Counted from the stretch's first letter, positions 16,697 through 26,559 are shown. The stretch is 64,000 nucleotides of DNA from DATAXI01 sp963756185 (GCA_963756185.1 CAVWMS010000008.1:124001-188000); one strand, 5' to 3'. Notes: a model not told the origin generated them from the letters alone. Program-made: numbers and translations.

Positions 16697-18187
16697 CTAC
16701 CATTGCTGGGCGCCCAGGCCGGCGGCGGTGCCGGAAAGACGCGCGGTGCCGTCGATGTCCAATTCGCCGGGGGCCGCGACGAAGGCGGGGTCGGCCGCGC
16801 CGATGGCGGGCGAACCAGCCTCGATGTGAAGATTCGGCTTCGAGGTGGCCGAGATGTAATCGGGGTTGGCAAGGGAGGAGTGCTGGTCCCGGCCGGAAAC
16901 GGTCTGCCAGGCGGCCAGCGTGGCGGCGGATTCATTATTCCAGACCCATTGGAGGCTCCGCGCGGTGGAGTAATAGAGATTGTAATCGAGCAGGTTATTG
17001 ACGTTGTTGGCGGCGGATACGGGCACCGTGACCAGGCAGCCATCGGGGCTGCCATAGAGGATGTTCTGGTCAATGACGCAATTGGATGTGCGCCAGCGGA
17101 GCTGGATTTCCCCATTGTCCCACCCGAGGCGGTCGTCGTCGAAGAAGCTGTTGTTGAGGATGGCGCATCCCTCGGTGCCGCCGGTGCCGTTGGCGGCGTA
17201 ACCGCCCAGGAGGAGGCCGCCCTGGCGGGATCGGTAGATGAAATTGTCGCGCAGGGTGATCTGGCTGGTGAACTTGCCGGCGTGCTCGCTGGCCAGTTCG
17301 ACGCCGATGTCGTTGTCGTGCAAAATATTGCAATCGATGAGGATATCGGCGCCGCCATCGACGTAGATGCCGTCGGCGCTGAAATCGCCGGGCGGATAGG
17401 CTTGGTTGCCCTGGCTGGTGATGTTCCAGACGGTGTTGCCGCGGCATTCGCCCTGGCGGGCCTGATCCTGGGAGGGGTCGGGGCAGGTACCTTCGAAGCC
17501 GATGAAGTCGATGCCGATGTTGTTGTTATCGTAGATGATATTGTCTGCCACGAGGAAATCGGTGACGTTGCCATTGAGGGTGAGCGTCTCGCTGCTGCCT
17601 GTGCGGCAGTGGTCAATTTCGTTACCCTGGATGACGATGCCGGTGGCCGGGGTAGTGTCGCTGCCGTAGACGGCAATCGCAAAGGCGTTGCCGCTATTGG
17701 AGGGGTTGCCGCCCAGGTTGCGGATGCCGGTGATGTGGCATTGGCTGATCTGGATGCCGCCGCACGCGCCGCGAAGGAAAATGCCGGCGGGGACGGCGTT
17801 GATGTTCGAGCTCGAGTAATTGCGAAGCTCGAAGCCGGTAATGGTGATGTTGCTCTTCTCCGTGATGAGGAAGAGCGCCGTGTCCACATCGGGCGGAATG
17901 CGCAGCCCGGAACCGTCGATGACGGGCGTTTCGCCGGGGTAATTGGAAAAGGTGATCGTTCCTCCCGAGCCCGGGGAGCCGGTGACGTTGAGCGTGACGG
18001 CCTCGTGGTAAACGCCGCGGCGGACATAGACGGTGTCGCCGGGCGCCAGGGTATCCGCGGCCTTCTGGATGGTCCTCCAGGGATGGGCGATGGTGCCGGG
18101 GTTGGAATTGGCGCCGGACGGGGCCACGTAGTATACGGCAGCCCGGCAGGAGAATCCGATCAGGAAGAGCAGCAGGAACTGTTTCAT
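16697..18187 (-). CDS. Secreted right-handed parallel beta-helix protein
   Basis: 496 residues. Signal peptide MKQFLLLFLIGFSCRAAVYYVAPSG is followed by NSNPGTIAHPWRTIQKAADTLAPGDTVYVRRGVYHE, the DUF1565-type start of many secreted right-handed beta-helix (pectate-lyase/NosD-like) proteins. Repeats such as ITITGFELRN, IQISQCHITGI, FLVADNIIYDNNN and INCNILHDNDIGVELASE continue through the middle. The closing NLHIEAGSPAIGAADP and IDGTARLSGT is the common end of these proteins. The substrate is a polysaccharide by inference only. Confidence 0.85.
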   Translation of the reverse strand: MKQFLLLFLIGFSCRAAVYYVAPSGANSNPGTIAHPWRTIQKAADTLAPGDTVYVRRGVYHEAVTLNVTGSPGSGGTITFSNYPGETPVIDGSGLRIPPDVDTALFLITEKSNITITGFELRNYSSSNINAVPAGIFLRGACGGIQISQCHITGIRNLGGNPSNSGNAFAIAVYGSDTTPATGIVIQGNEIDHCRTGSSETLTLNGNVTDFLVADNIIYDNNNIGIDFIGFEGTCPDPSQDQARQGECRGNTVWNITSQGNQAYPPGDFSADGIYVDGGADILIDCNILHDNDIGVELASEHAGKFTSQITLRDNFIYRSRQGGLLLGGYAANGTGGTEGCAILNNSFFDDDRLGWDNGEIQLRWRTSNCVIDQNILYGSPDGCLVTVPVSAANNVNNLLDYNLYYSTARSLQWVWNNESAATLAAWQTVSGRDQHSSLANPDYISATSKPNLHIEAGSPAIGAADPAFVAAPGELDIDGTARLSGTAAGLGAQQW

Positions 18188-18337
18188 GGGATCGGCCGGA
18201 AGTCAGCGCCCGGCTAATGTAGCCGATTCCGGAGTAACTTCGACTTAAACCGATGCGTTGCTGAAAAGCATCAAAGTGCGCTCATCTTCGAGCATCCGCG
18301 CCGGCGAGCTGATTTCAGGACCGCGCAGGCGGCTGCC

Positions 18338-18883
18338 TTATCTCGCCGCGATCATCCCGCTCTGGCGGGCGTAATTGAACAGGCCGCCGGCGTCGATAAC
18401 CGGGCGCACTTCCCCGAGCGGCTTCAATTGGTAAATCTCGCCGTTGATGGTCAGCGTGTCGTGGTCGAAATCGAGCGTCGCTTCATCGCCCGTCTTCACC
18501 TTGTCGCAGAGGCGGACCGGTGAATCGTACGGGTAGAGCTCGCCCGTCGCCACGCAGTTGCGGAAGAAGATGCGCGCGAAGGACTCCGCCACCACCGCGT
18601 GCACACCCGCGGCGCCCAGCGCGATGGGCGCGTGCTCACGCGACGAGCCGCAACCGAAATTCCGCCCGCCAATGACGATGCCGTACGACGATTTCATCCC
18701 GCCCTCGGGGATGAGCCGGACCGGGTAGGAAGACTCGGGCAGGCCCGCCATGGCGTAGCTGCCGAGCTTCTCGTATTCCTCGGCAATGGTCGGCACGAGC
18801 GTCAGGTATTGCGCGGGAATGATCTGGTCCGTGTCGATATTGTCGCGGACGACATAGACCCTGGTGGTGACGGTTTTCGGCAT
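18338..18883 (-). CDS. leuD: 3-isopropylmalate dehydratase small subunit
   Basis: 181-residue LeuD/aconitase swivel domain: VVRDNIDTDQIIPAQYLTLVP, IVIGGRNFGCGSSREHAPIALGAAGVHAVVAESFARIFFRNCVATGELYP (substrate-binding GSSREH) and the PLGEVRPVIDAGGLFNYAR end. It works with LeuC (19394-20765) in leucine biosynthesis, isomerising isopropylmalate; homoaconitase or another hydro-lyase of the same fold cannot be excluded. A lipoprotein gene separates it from leuC. Confidence 0.88.
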   Translation of the reverse strand: MPKTVTTRVYVVRDNIDTDQIIPAQYLTLVPTIAEEYEKLGSYAMAGLPESSYPVRLIPEGGMKSSYGIVIGGRNFGCGSSREHAPIALGAAGVHAVVAESFARIFFRNCVATGELYPYDSPVRLCDKVKTGDEATLDFDHDTLTINGEIYQLKPLGEVRPVIDAGGLFNYARQSGMIAAR

Positions 18884-18929
18884 GGGACGGAAAAGCTAAT
18901 GCCAAATGGCGGATTGTGAAACCGGAATT

Positions 18930-19378
18930 TCAATACCGGAACGGCGGCGACCCGGCAGGCGGCGCCGCCTCCGGAAACGCGGGCAACGGCACCTGCGACT
19001 CCTCCTCGGGGGTGGGCGCGCGCGACAGGCCAAGCCGATGCCGCACCGCGGCGGACTGCGGGCTGGACTGCGCCGCGGCGGGCGCCGGCGCGACGTTGTC
19101 CGTTGGGATGTAGCCGGTCTCGCCCGAGCCCTGGATCACGATATGGCTGTAGCCGAACTGGTAACTGAGCATCGTGAGCAGCGTGCCTTTGTTCAGCGCG
19201 AAGTCAGCCCCGCCGGCTGCGACGGCCCGTAGCTGTAAAACAGCGCGTGGTCGGTCTTCACGATATACGTCTCGCCCGCGTGGGCCCCCGGACCGGCATC
19301 GGTCGAGGCGCAACCGGCCATGATCATCGCGCAGAGGGCAAGGGCAACGGGGCGCACACTGGGTGATTCGCGCGGCAT
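18930..19378 (-). CDS. Putative SH3-like lipoprotein (frameshifted)
   Basis: Signal peptide with lipobox (LALCAMIMAGC) followed by AGETYIVKTDHALFYSYGPSQPAG; the rest, ADFALNKGTLLTMLSYQFGYSHIVIQGSGETGYIPTDNV, is in another frame. Adding one G to the GGGG near 19210 joins them, giving about 148 residues. The GETGYIP segment resembles SH3b-type domains. It lies between leuC and leuD on the same strand, 15 bp from leuC. The function is unknown. Confidence 0.7.
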
Positions 19379-19393
19379 AACGGCGCCGCGACT

Positions 19394-20765
19394 TTAGCTG
19401 AGATATTCGCGCGGGTCGGTGATTTTTCCCGTCAGGGCCGATGCGGCGACGGTGTAGGGGCTCGCCAGGTAGACCTGCGACTCCTTGTTGCCCATGCGGC
19501 CCGGGAAATTCCGGTTGGTGGCGCTGATGCATGTCATCGGCGTGTTCAGGCGGCCGAATGAATCGATCGGCCCGCCCAGGCAGGCGGCGCACGAGGCGTT
19601 TTCGGTCATTCGCACGCCGGCGCTCTCGAGCACCTCCCAGACGCTCTGGCCGTTCCAGCGGGTCGCCTTCAATTCCTCGACCACCTTGGTCGTGGCGGGG
19701 ACGCCGTAGGTATCGATCTTCACGCTGCGCCCGCGCACGATTTCCGCGAACGCCAGGAAATCCGAGGTCTTGCCGCCGGTGCACGAGCCGATGTAAGCGC
19801 GGTCGAGCGCCACGCCGCCCAATTCCCGCGCGAGCTTGCGATTGCCCGGGTCGGGATGGCACGCGACCGTGGGCTCGATCTTCGAAAGGTCGAACACCTT
19901 GTCGTAAACGAAAGACTGGTCGGCATCGATTTCCACCGGGGTGAAATCCGAGCGGGTCCCGTTTTCCCGCACGCGCTCGTTCACATAGTCAAGCGTCTTC
20001 TGGTCGCACGGAAAAATGCCGTTCTTGCCGCCGGCCTCGATGGCCATGTTTGCGATGGTCATGCGGTCATCGATGCTGAGCGAGGAAGTGCCGGGGCCTT
20101 CCCATTGCATGGCGCGATAAGTCGCGCCGTCGAACCCGATGTCGCCGATGGCATGCAGGATCAGGTCCTTTGCCATCACGCCCGGCGGCAGTTTCCCTTC
20201 CAGGTAAAAGCGCATCGTCTCCGGCACCTTGATGAGCAGTTTGCCCGGTGCCGAGGATGAAGCCCGCGTCCGTATTGCCGATGCCGGTGGCAAACTGGTT
20301 GAACGCGCCCGCCATGCAGGTGTGCGAATCCGTGCCGAACAGGACCTCGCCGGGACGCAGATGCCCTTTCCACGGCAGCGCGGTGTGGCAGACGCCGGCG
20401 TAATGCGAGCCAAATTGCCGGTTCTTCTGTCCCCTGGCCGGATCGAATTTCCAATGCCCGTTCGGGTCATCGATCACATCGTAAAAATAGGGGATGTCCT
20501 GCTCCTTGACGAAGTCGCGCAGGATATCGACGTTGCGGTTGGACATCGAGTCCGCGGTAAAAATGTAATGGTCCGGGATGATGACGACCTTGTTGCGGTC
20601 CCAAACCTTCGCGTCCTTGCCGAACTCCCGCTTGAAAACGCCGATGGTGCCCGGCCCGCAGACGTCGTGGGTCATGAGCACGTCCACTTTGACCCACACG
20701 TTGTCGCCCGGCTCGACGCGGGCCTTCCCGCTGGCGCGGGCGAGCAGTTTTTCGGTCAAAGTCAT
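19394..20765 (-). CDS. leuC: 3-isopropylmalate dehydratase large subunit (frameshifted)
   Basis: Aconitase/LeuC-type large subunit, archaeal-like short form of about 457 residues. The first part carries VDVLMTHDVCGPG and LFGTDSHTCMAGAFNQFATGIGNTDAG; the second has KLLIKVPETMRFYLEGKLP, SCAACLGGPIDSFG and ISATNRNFPGRMG, with the three Fe-S cysteines in TDSHTC and ASCAACLGG. The frame breaks at about 20253: deleting one G of GGG gives GTGKLLIK. This looks like a sequencing error. It is the catalytic 4Fe-4S subunit of the LeuCD isomerase and works with LeuD. Confidence 0.85.
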
Positions 20766-20902
20766 AGAACCTTAAAACTCTCACCCGTTTGCACAGGTTT
20801 CAACCGGGAATTTCGGGGCAGGGTGGCGCCGGGCGCCGGGTTCCAAAAGAACGCTCCGGGCGCTGCGCCACCTCGCCAACGCGCGCCCAGCGCACCAATC
20901 CC

Positions 20903-20918
20903 TTCGAATTTCGAATTT
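20903..20918. repeat. TTCGAAT repeat, copy 3
   Basis: Two tandem copies of the 7-mer TTCGAAT followed by a C-rich tract, about 110 bp before the SPFH gene start. Confidence 0.75.
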
Positions 20919-20983
20919 CCCCCCCCCATCCGCCTTGCCCTCCCACCTCCAAGCTGCTAGAAAACCCGCAATTTTCCTCTCCC

Positions 20984-21016
20984 AAATCAGCAATCTCACA
21001 TCAGCAATCATCAATT
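20984..21016. repeat. Solo end of the dispersed CAATCAGCAAT element
   Basis: AATCAGCAATCTCACATCAG followed by CAATCATCAATTT is nearly identical to one terminal repeat of the elements at 12091 and 34926. It ends about 10 bp before the SPFH start codon. Confidence 0.7.
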
Positions 21017-21025
21017 TCTCTCTCC

Positions 21026-21892
21026 ATGGCCCTCACACCCCGCCAAGTCATCACCTCCCTCAACCGCGACGGCTCGAACCTGCTCGGCACCAAGCGCCTC
21101 GCCATCCGCATCGCCGATGAGTCGATCGTCTCCGGCTCATTGCTCACCGTCGAAAGCAACGAATTCTGCGTCCTCAAATCCCGCGGCGCCGTCCTCAACG
21201 TTTACGAGACCGGCCAGTATGCCCTCACCACGCCGGACAAGCCGCTGCTCGGCTCGATCGCGCAAGGCTTCTTCGGCGGCAATTCGCCGTGGGTCTATGA
21301 GACCATTTACATCAATCGCTCCAAGCTCCTGATCCGCAGCCAGGGCATGGCCACCAGCGCCGAGATGGCCGAGATGGCCTACCAGGTCGATTACTACATC
21401 CATGTCGATTCCCGCGACGCCGCGCTCGCGCTCATCACCCATCTCCCCTTCAACGGCAACGTCATCGATTCCTCCGAGGTCGCCGACTACGCCGGGCCGG
21501 CAATCGAGCAGGCGATCAACCAGATCGTCCAGGTGACCCAGATGGAGCACATCAACGAGCGCATCAATGACATCCGCGAGGCGGTCAAGGGCCATCTCTC
21601 CGATTTTCTCGCGACGTTCGGCATCCTGCTCAACGACCTGAAGGTGCTCATCGTTCCCAAGGATGAGCGCATGCGCGAATTGATTTCGCTCCAGGCAATC
21701 GGCCTCTCGCCCATCGAATCGGTCCGCTACTATCTCGCGCTGAAAATGGCCGAGCGCGGCCTCGTCTCCGCGCCCAATGCGGCCGCCGGCGTTCCGTTCA
21801 TCATCGGCGGCCAGCCGTCGGGATTCTATCCGCTGGGCGATGAAACCGGGCTCACCCCCGGCGCCGCGCCGCCGCCAATACCGGAGAAATAG
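21026..21892 (+). CDS. SPFH/Band 7 domain protein
   Basis: 288-residue SPFH (stomatin/prohibitin/flotillin/HflK) domain protein. Membership rests on the fold-level pattern LKSRGAVLNVYETGQYALTTPDKPLLGSIAQGFFGGNSPW, then the Band 7 region with HINERINDIREAVKGHLSDFLATFGILLNDLKVLIVP. No transmembrane helix is visible. The C-terminus is proline rich (PGAAPPPIPEK). It precedes two genes of unknown function on the same strand. ATG 21026 is chosen because the upstream in-frame part is the repeat region. The role is likely a membrane-associated scaffold, inferred from the family. Confidence 0.75.
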   Translation: MALTPRQVITSLNRDGSNLLGTKRLAIRIADESIVSGSLLTVESNEFCVLKSRGAVLNVYETGQYALTTPDKPLLGSIAQGFFGGNSPWVYETIYINRSKLLIRSQGMATSAEMAEMAYQVDYYIHVDSRDAALALITHLPFNGNVIDSSEVADYAGPAIEQAINQIVQVTQMEHINERINDIREAVKGHLSDFLATFGILLNDLKVLIVPKDERMRELISLQAIGLSPIESVRYYLALKMAERGLVSAPNAAAGVPFIIGGQPSGFYPLGDETGLTPGAAPPPIPEK

Positions 21893-21939
21893 CCCGCGCC
21901 TTTCCGTGCCCCGCCCGGGATGCGCCAGACACCAATCCC

Positions 21940-22548
21940 ATGTCAGAATCCCCGTTCTACCAGGTTGGCGAGATCGAGCAGATCGCCGTCAATCTTTTCT
22001 ACGGCTGGGGCTACAACTTCTACCGCAAGGAGAACCAGCTCCGCGCCGACGATCTGCTCATCCGCAGCAAGGTCACCGCGCTGCTCGGCTCCGCCCGCAA
22101 CAGCGTGGAAAGCGCGCAGGGCGATTACCGACGCGAGTTTCTGCCGCCGCCCACGCGCGAGAAACCGATTCCCGACGCGAAGGCGGTGGCCGGCGCGCAA
22201 TCCATCGAACGCTTCTCGAAGTCCATCGGCTCGCTGCTCAGCCTCATCACGGCGCAGCCTGTTCCCGAGAACGACCGCATGACCCAGCGCTACCGGCAGG
22301 AAGCCGAGACACTCGAAAAACTGATCTCGAGCGACCAGAAACTGGCCGGCCAGGCCGAGTTGCTCCGTTCGATGCTCGATAACAAGGACGGAACCTGGCT
22401 CCTCGAAAACATGCCCACGCTCCAGCAGGGCATCGCCGCCATCGGCGAGACGTTGAGAGCGCGGCAAATGCTGCTGTTTCCCGCCGTTTCTACGACACTC
22501 CCGGCTGGCGCGAAAGTGAGGCCGCCAAGCGGCGGTTCCTCTCGATAA
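21940..22548 (+). CDS. Hypothetical protein downstream of SPFH gene
   Basis: 202-residue alpha-helical protein, MSESPFYQVGEIEQIAVNLFYGWGYNFYRKENQLRADD..., with no family I recognise. A helical region around ARNSVESAQGDYRREFLPPPTREKPIPDAK contains a proline-rich turn. It has a 48-bp gap from the SPFH gene, so a shared transcript and role with it are plausible. The stop shares one base with the next start (TAATG), a sign of translational coupling. Confidence 0.6.
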   Translation: MSESPFYQVGEIEQIAVNLFYGWGYNFYRKENQLRADDLLIRSKVTALLGSARNSVESAQGDYRREFLPPPTREKPIPDAKAVAGAQSIERFSKSIGSLLSLITAQPVPENDRMTQRYRQEAETLEKLISSDQKLAGQAELLRSMLDNKDGTWLLENMPTLQQGIAAIGETLRARQMLLFPAVSTTLPAGAKVRPPSGGSSR

Positions 22549-22871
22549 TGTATGGAAAAACCGCATCCTACGCCCGCGCGCGAAGAATTCTGCCCCTGAT
22601 CGAAGAGTGGGCGGATGCCTTCCGCCCCAATGATTCCGCCGCGGACATCGTGATGGATTTTCGAAATTATCGAAAAACGAGATTCAAGACCGCGGATATA
22701 CACCGGCGGATCATCCAGCAAACCTTGAAGGACAAGCTGATCAATCCGGACTTCGTATATCTCTCGCGGACGGATATGGGGTTCTGGCATTTGGTAGGTG
22801 AAATCGGCGCCACCGTGAACCTGAGTGAAATCTTCCGCCGCGTTGCCGCGGCCCCTCCGGCCGCGCGGTGA
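22548..22871 (+). CDS. Short protein with ABC1-kinase-like C-terminus
   Basis: 107 residues. The final segment (KLINPDFVYLSRTDMGFWHLVGEIGATVNLSEIFR) resembles the C-terminal helical segment of ABC1/UbiB (AarF) family atypical kinases (LxRxxxGxxxLxxxLGAxV). The N-terminal half lacks kinase motifs, so it is either a fragment or an unrelated protein with a chance likeness. It overlaps the previous gene by 1 bp. Confidence 0.4.
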   Translation: MYGKTASYARARRILPLIEEWADAFRPNDSAADIVMDFRNYRKTRFKTADIHRRIIQQTLKDKLINPDFVYLSRTDMGFWHLVGEIGATVNLSEIFRRVAAAPPAAR

Positions 22872-22883
22872 CATAAAGGGACC

Positions 22884-23438
22884 ATGGACGAGCAATTGGA
22901 GAATCGGCTTCGCTTTCTGCGCAAAGCGAGCACCGAACAAATGCCGCATCCATCTGAGGTTGGTTTGTTAGATCACCTGCTTGGCACGCGGCGGTTGTTG
23001 GTCGAGTGGGGGGCGCGGCCCGCGCTCTGTGATGCGGGCCTGTTCCATTCCATTTATAGCACGGAACATTATGGATTAAAGGCCGTCCCGCTTGCCATGC
23101 GGGATGAGGTGCGGCAATTGATCGGAGACGAGGCTGAGTCATTGGTCTGGCTGTTCTGTATGATGCGTCGAAAGACTTTTGATCAGAATCTGCACCGGGA
23201 CAAAGATCTCTCAGTTCAGCACCGTTTGACCGGCGAGTGGATTCCACTTATCGAAGGCCAGTTTCAAGATTTGATAACGATGACGTTTGCCAATTCTCTG
23301 GAAGCGTTTCCGCGGTGTTCGTGGAAGGTGCGCCGGGGCATTCGCCGGTATTTCCGTCGTTTTCGGCATATCGCCATTGGTCCCGCCCAAATCGCGTTTG
23401 ATGGAATTGAAGTCCGCTGGTGGGAGTTTTGGAAATGA
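22884..23438 (+). CDS. DUF6817-type HD-like domain protein
   Basis: 184 residues. The MPHPSEVGLLDHLLGTRRLLVEWGARPALCDAGLFHSIYSTEHYG segment matches the DUF6817 pattern: an HD-domain-like H-L-x-G-T and H-S-x-Y-x-T-E-x-Y-G arrangement that may bind a metal. The remainder is helical. Function is unknown; members are often found beside secondary-metabolism or aspartyl/asparaginyl hydroxylase genes. It starts 12 bp after the previous gene. Confidence 0.65.
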   Translation: MDEQLENRLRFLRKASTEQMPHPSEVGLLDHLLGTRRLLVEWGARPALCDAGLFHSIYSTEHYGLKAVPLAMRDEVRQLIGDEAESLVWLFCMMRRKTFDQNLHRDKDLSVQHRLTGEWIPLIEGQFQDLITMTFANSLEAFPRCSWKVRRGIRRYFRRFRHIAIGPAQIAFDGIEVRWWEFWK

Positions 23439-23498
23439 GTACGAACTGGATCATTATCGCCGCCGGATGAATGAGCGATTTTCGATTGCTCTACCGCT

Positions 23499-24515
23499 AT
23501 GCCCTCTCAAAAGGAACAATCATCCAGGCATTCACCCATGGCGGCTTTGTTGTTCGGCCTCATCTGGATTGCCTTTTTGCCAATCGTGTTGGTCGTCTGG
23601 ATCGCTTACATCGCGCACTCTGTTTTACGGAGTCGCAAGCTGGCGGTCTCGTACACGGCGCTGGGCCCAATGTCAACGCGGTGGGTGCAACATCAACTTG
23701 GGCTAAGACATGATGAGGCTTGCGCAAGATTAATAAGAGCACTGCCAAACCATTGCTACGCTGGATTGTATGCCTGCTCGTTTCCCATGTTACTGGGGCA
23801 TCGGTTGACGAGGTACGTTCCAAAGATGCTCCGCTATCCGTATAAAGGAGTTCCCCCTGTCCAGCATCAAACCGCTGTACGGTCGACGTTTGGTGACGCT
23901 GCGATTGAAAAATATCTGCCGGGCGTCCAACAAATTGTCGAGTTGGGCGCGGGTTACAACACGCGAACTATGCAACTGCAACGCGACCAGCGAATCCGCT
24001 GTTTCGAAATTGACCTGCCCGGCACCCAACAATTCAAGCGCAAGCTCCTGCATCAATGTGGAGTGGACACAAGCGGCGTCACATTCGTCACTGCGGATTT
24101 TTTGACGGAGAATTGGCTCGATAATCTGATCAAGGCGGGATTTGATCCTGCCCAGCCCACGCTTTTTCTTTGGGAAGGTGTGACCTACTACTTGAGCCGC
24201 GAGGCGATGGAAGAAACCTTTCGCACCATTGCCATGAACGCGCCTGGAAGCGTGGTGGTGTTCGATTACGCCACCGATGCTGTCATCAAGTTGCACCGCA
24301 CCCCCCTCGGTCGCTTGCACAAAGCCATTTTGAAAGCCGTCCGTGAATCCCAAACATTTTGGATTTCCAGCGAACCGCCCGTGAAGGGAACCCTGGCAAC
24401 GCTCATGGACTCGTACGGTTTATCGTTGTGCGAACACCTAAGCTGGGGCCGCGAAACAAAGCGCAAACACTCGTGCGGCGGCCTCGCTGTTGCAATATTA
24501 AAAACCGTCGCATAG
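23499..24515 (+). CDS. SAM-dependent methyltransferase, leucine carboxyl methyltransferase-like
   Basis: 338-residue protein of the LCM/TIGR00027 family. An N-terminal membrane helix (AALLFGLIWIAFLPIVLVVWIAYIAHSVL) is followed by the family segment VRSTFGDAAIEKYLPGVQQIVELGAGYNTRTMQL (SAM-binding motif I, V-E-L-G-A-G-Y-N), FEIDLPGTQQFKRK and FLWEGVTYYLSREAMEETF. The substrate is unknown. Start is ATG 23499; the ORF sits after a 60-bp gap from the previous gene. Confidence 0.85.
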   Translation: MPSQKEQSSRHSPMAALLFGLIWIAFLPIVLVVWIAYIAHSVLRSRKLAVSYTALGPMSTRWVQHQLGLRHDEACARLIRALPNHCYAGLYACSFPMLLGHRLTRYVPKMLRYPYKGVPPVQHQTAVRSTFGDAAIEKYLPGVQQIVELGAGYNTRTMQLQRDQRIRCFEIDLPGTQQFKRKLLHQCGVDTSGVTFVTADFLTENWLDNLIKAGFDPAQPTLFLWEGVTYYLSREAMEETFRTIAMNAPGSVVVFDYATDAVIKLHRTPLGRLHKAILKAVRESQTFWISSEPPVKGTLATLMDSYGLSLCEHLSWGRETKRKHSCGGLAVAILKTVA

Positions 24516-24749
24516 ACGGGAGTGGAAGTATTGTGAGCGCACGACCTATTTGCCATGCCGCCTGACGAATGATCGCGCCCCTGGCAAAATTTATTAATTG
24601 GTATTTTCTTCAAGTCGTCTGGATGCTTCCGTCTTTTCGAAAATGCGCCGGGGGCGATTCAAAATTGACGGAAGCCATTGACTTTCTAAATGGACCGAAT
24701 TTCATCCCTCCGAAAGCGGACCCGCCGAACTGGAATTGAAATCGAAAAT

Positions 24750-26516
24750 TCAGAGCACGCCCTTGCGCTTCAACGCTTCTTCCATCGCGCGGTCGATCAG
24801 CATTGTCGCCATCGGTTGCGTGGCTTCGTCCAGCGCGGCGATTGCCTTTTTCAGCCGTTGCGCCTCGCGGGATTCGAGCGCGGATTCCACCTCGGCCATC
24901 AGGCGCGTGATGGCTTCGCGCGATTGCGCGTCGACCGCGCCGCCCAATTGATCGAGCGCGGACCGGACGGCGGGCAGCATCTCCCCGGCTTTCAGCTTCG
25001 CTTCGGTGAAGACGCGCTCGCCCATGTCCTCAAATGCGTGCTCGACGCTCGACGCGATCATTTCCTCGACCGCCTCGTCGGTGACATCGACCGCGCTTCG
25101 GATCTCGACGATCTTTTCGACGCCCGTTTTCACGTCGCGCGCCAGCACGTGCAGCAGCCCGTTGGCGTCGATCTCGAATTGCACGCCGACGCGCGCCTGC
25201 CCCTTGGGGGCCGGCTCGAACTCGAGCTCGAACCCGCCCAGCTCCCAATTGTCGCGCGCCATCTCCCGCTCGCCCTGGAGCACGCGGATGCGCATCGAGC
25301 GCTGGCCGGCCATCGCGTTGGTGAACATCTCGCCCGCCTTCGCGGGAATGGTCGTGTTCCGCGGGATGATGACATTCATCAACCCGCCGAACGTCTCGAT
25401 GCCGAGCGAAAGCGGCGTGACATCCAGCAACACCACGTTCTGGACGGCGCCGGAAAGGATGCCCGCCTGGATCGTCGCCCCGAGCGCGACCGCTTCGTCC
25501 GGATTCTGCGAGAGATCGGGCTCGCGCCCGAAAATCTCCGCGACCAACCGCCGGATCAGCGGCATGCGCGTCTGTCCGCCCACCAGGATGACTGCGTCGA
25601 GATTACCCGGCCCGAGCCGCGCATCGGCCAGCGACCGCAGGCAATGCCCGCGGGTCCGCTCGACGATGGGCCGCGCGATTTTATCGAGTTCGGCGCGCGT
25701 CAGGGCGAAGCTCCGGCTCGCGCCAGCCTGTGCGAATGGAATGTCGATCCGCACTTCCTCTTCGGTTGAAAGCCGGTGCTTCGCCTCGATGGCAATCTCG
25801 CGCAGCCGGTAATCGGCCACGGGCAACTGGCATTGGGCGACGATCGCCTGATCGATGTCGTCGCCGCCGAGCCGCGTATTGCCGTTGGTCGAAAGGACCT
25901 GAAAAACGCCTTCGTTCAATTCCAGGATCGAAATATCGAATGTGCCCCCGCCGAAATCATACACGGCCACCTTCGATTTTTCGCCGAGCCGCTCGAGCCC
26001 GTAGGCGAGCGCCGCCGCCGTCGGCTCGTTGACGATCCGCTCGACGGCAAACCCCGCCAGCTCGCCCGCGGCCTTGGTCGCCGCGCGTTGCGCATCGTTG
26101 AAGTAAGCCGGTACGGTAATGACGGCGCGCGTGACCGGCGTTTCGAGCGCGGCCTCGGCCTGGCGCTTGAGCCAGCCCAGGATCAGCGCCGAAATTTGTT
26201 CCGGCGAATATTCGCGCCCGCGAATCGATGCCCGCAGCGGCGCGCCGGACCGCCCGGTCAGCCGGTAGGAAACGTCCGACGGCTCCTCGCCCGCGCGCCG
26301 GCCCATGAACCGTTTGATGGAATAAACCGTGTTCTCCGCATCGATGGCGCGCATCCGGGCGGCGGCGGCGCCGATCAATGGCTCGCCCTCGACCGGAAAA
26401 TGGACCACGGAGGGAAGCAGGCGGCTGCCATCCCGGTCCGCGAGCAGGATGGGAAAACCGGCCTCCATGACGCCGATGAGCGAGTTGGTGGTGCCGAGGT
26501 CGATTCCGACGATCAT
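24750..26516 (-). CDS. Hsp70 family chaperone
   Basis: 588-residue Hsp70. The nucleotide-binding domain carries IGIDLGTTNSLIGVMEAG, VAVYDFGGGTFDISILEL (phosphate-2), AVILVGGQTRMPLIRRL (adenosine motif) and the substrate-binding domain has DVTPLSLGIETFGGLMNVIIPRNTTIPAKAGE, with a helical lid at the end. It is shorter than DnaK (about 640) and lacks its C-terminal tail, similar to HscA or the DnaK-like paralogues. No DnaJ or GrpE gene is adjacent. ATG 26516 is chosen by the conserved MIVGIDLG start; the CGAAATT repeat lies directly upstream. Confidence 0.93.
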   Translation of the reverse strand: MIVGIDLGTTNSLIGVMEAGFPILLADRDGSRLLPSVVHFPVEGEPLIGAAAARMRAIDAENTVYSIKRFMGRRAGEEPSDVSYRLTGRSGAPLRASIRGREYSPEQISALILGWLKRQAEAALETPVTRAVITVPAYFNDAQRAATKAAGELAGFAVERIVNEPTAAALAYGLERLGEKSKVAVYDFGGGTFDISILELNEGVFQVLSTNGNTRLGGDDIDQAIVAQCQLPVADYRLREIAIEAKHRLSTEEEVRIDIPFAQAGASRSFALTRAELDKIARPIVERTRGHCLRSLADARLGPGNLDAVILVGGQTRMPLIRRLVAEIFGREPDLSQNPDEAVALGATIQAGILSGAVQNVVLLDVTPLSLGIETFGGLMNVIIPRNTTIPAKAGEMFTNAMAGQRSMRIRVLQGEREMARDNWELGGFELEFEPAPKGQARVGVQFEIDANGLLHVLARDVKTGVEKIVEIRSAVDVTDEAVEEMIASSVEHAFEDMGERVFTEAKLKAGEMLPAVRSALDQLGGAVDAQSREAITRLMAEVESALESREAQRLKKAIAALDEATQPMATMLIDRAMEEALKRKGVL

Positions 26517-26527
26517 GGAGGCAGGGT

Positions 26528-26559
26528 AAATTCGAAATTCGAAATTCGAAATTCGAAAA
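26528..26559. repeat. TTCGAAA/AATTCGA repeat, copy 4
   Basis: Four tandem copies of the 7-mer CGAAATT (phase AATTCGA) separate the divergent Hsp70 and NeuB-GNAT genes and lie 11 bp upstream of the Hsp70 ATG. Confidence 0.85.
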
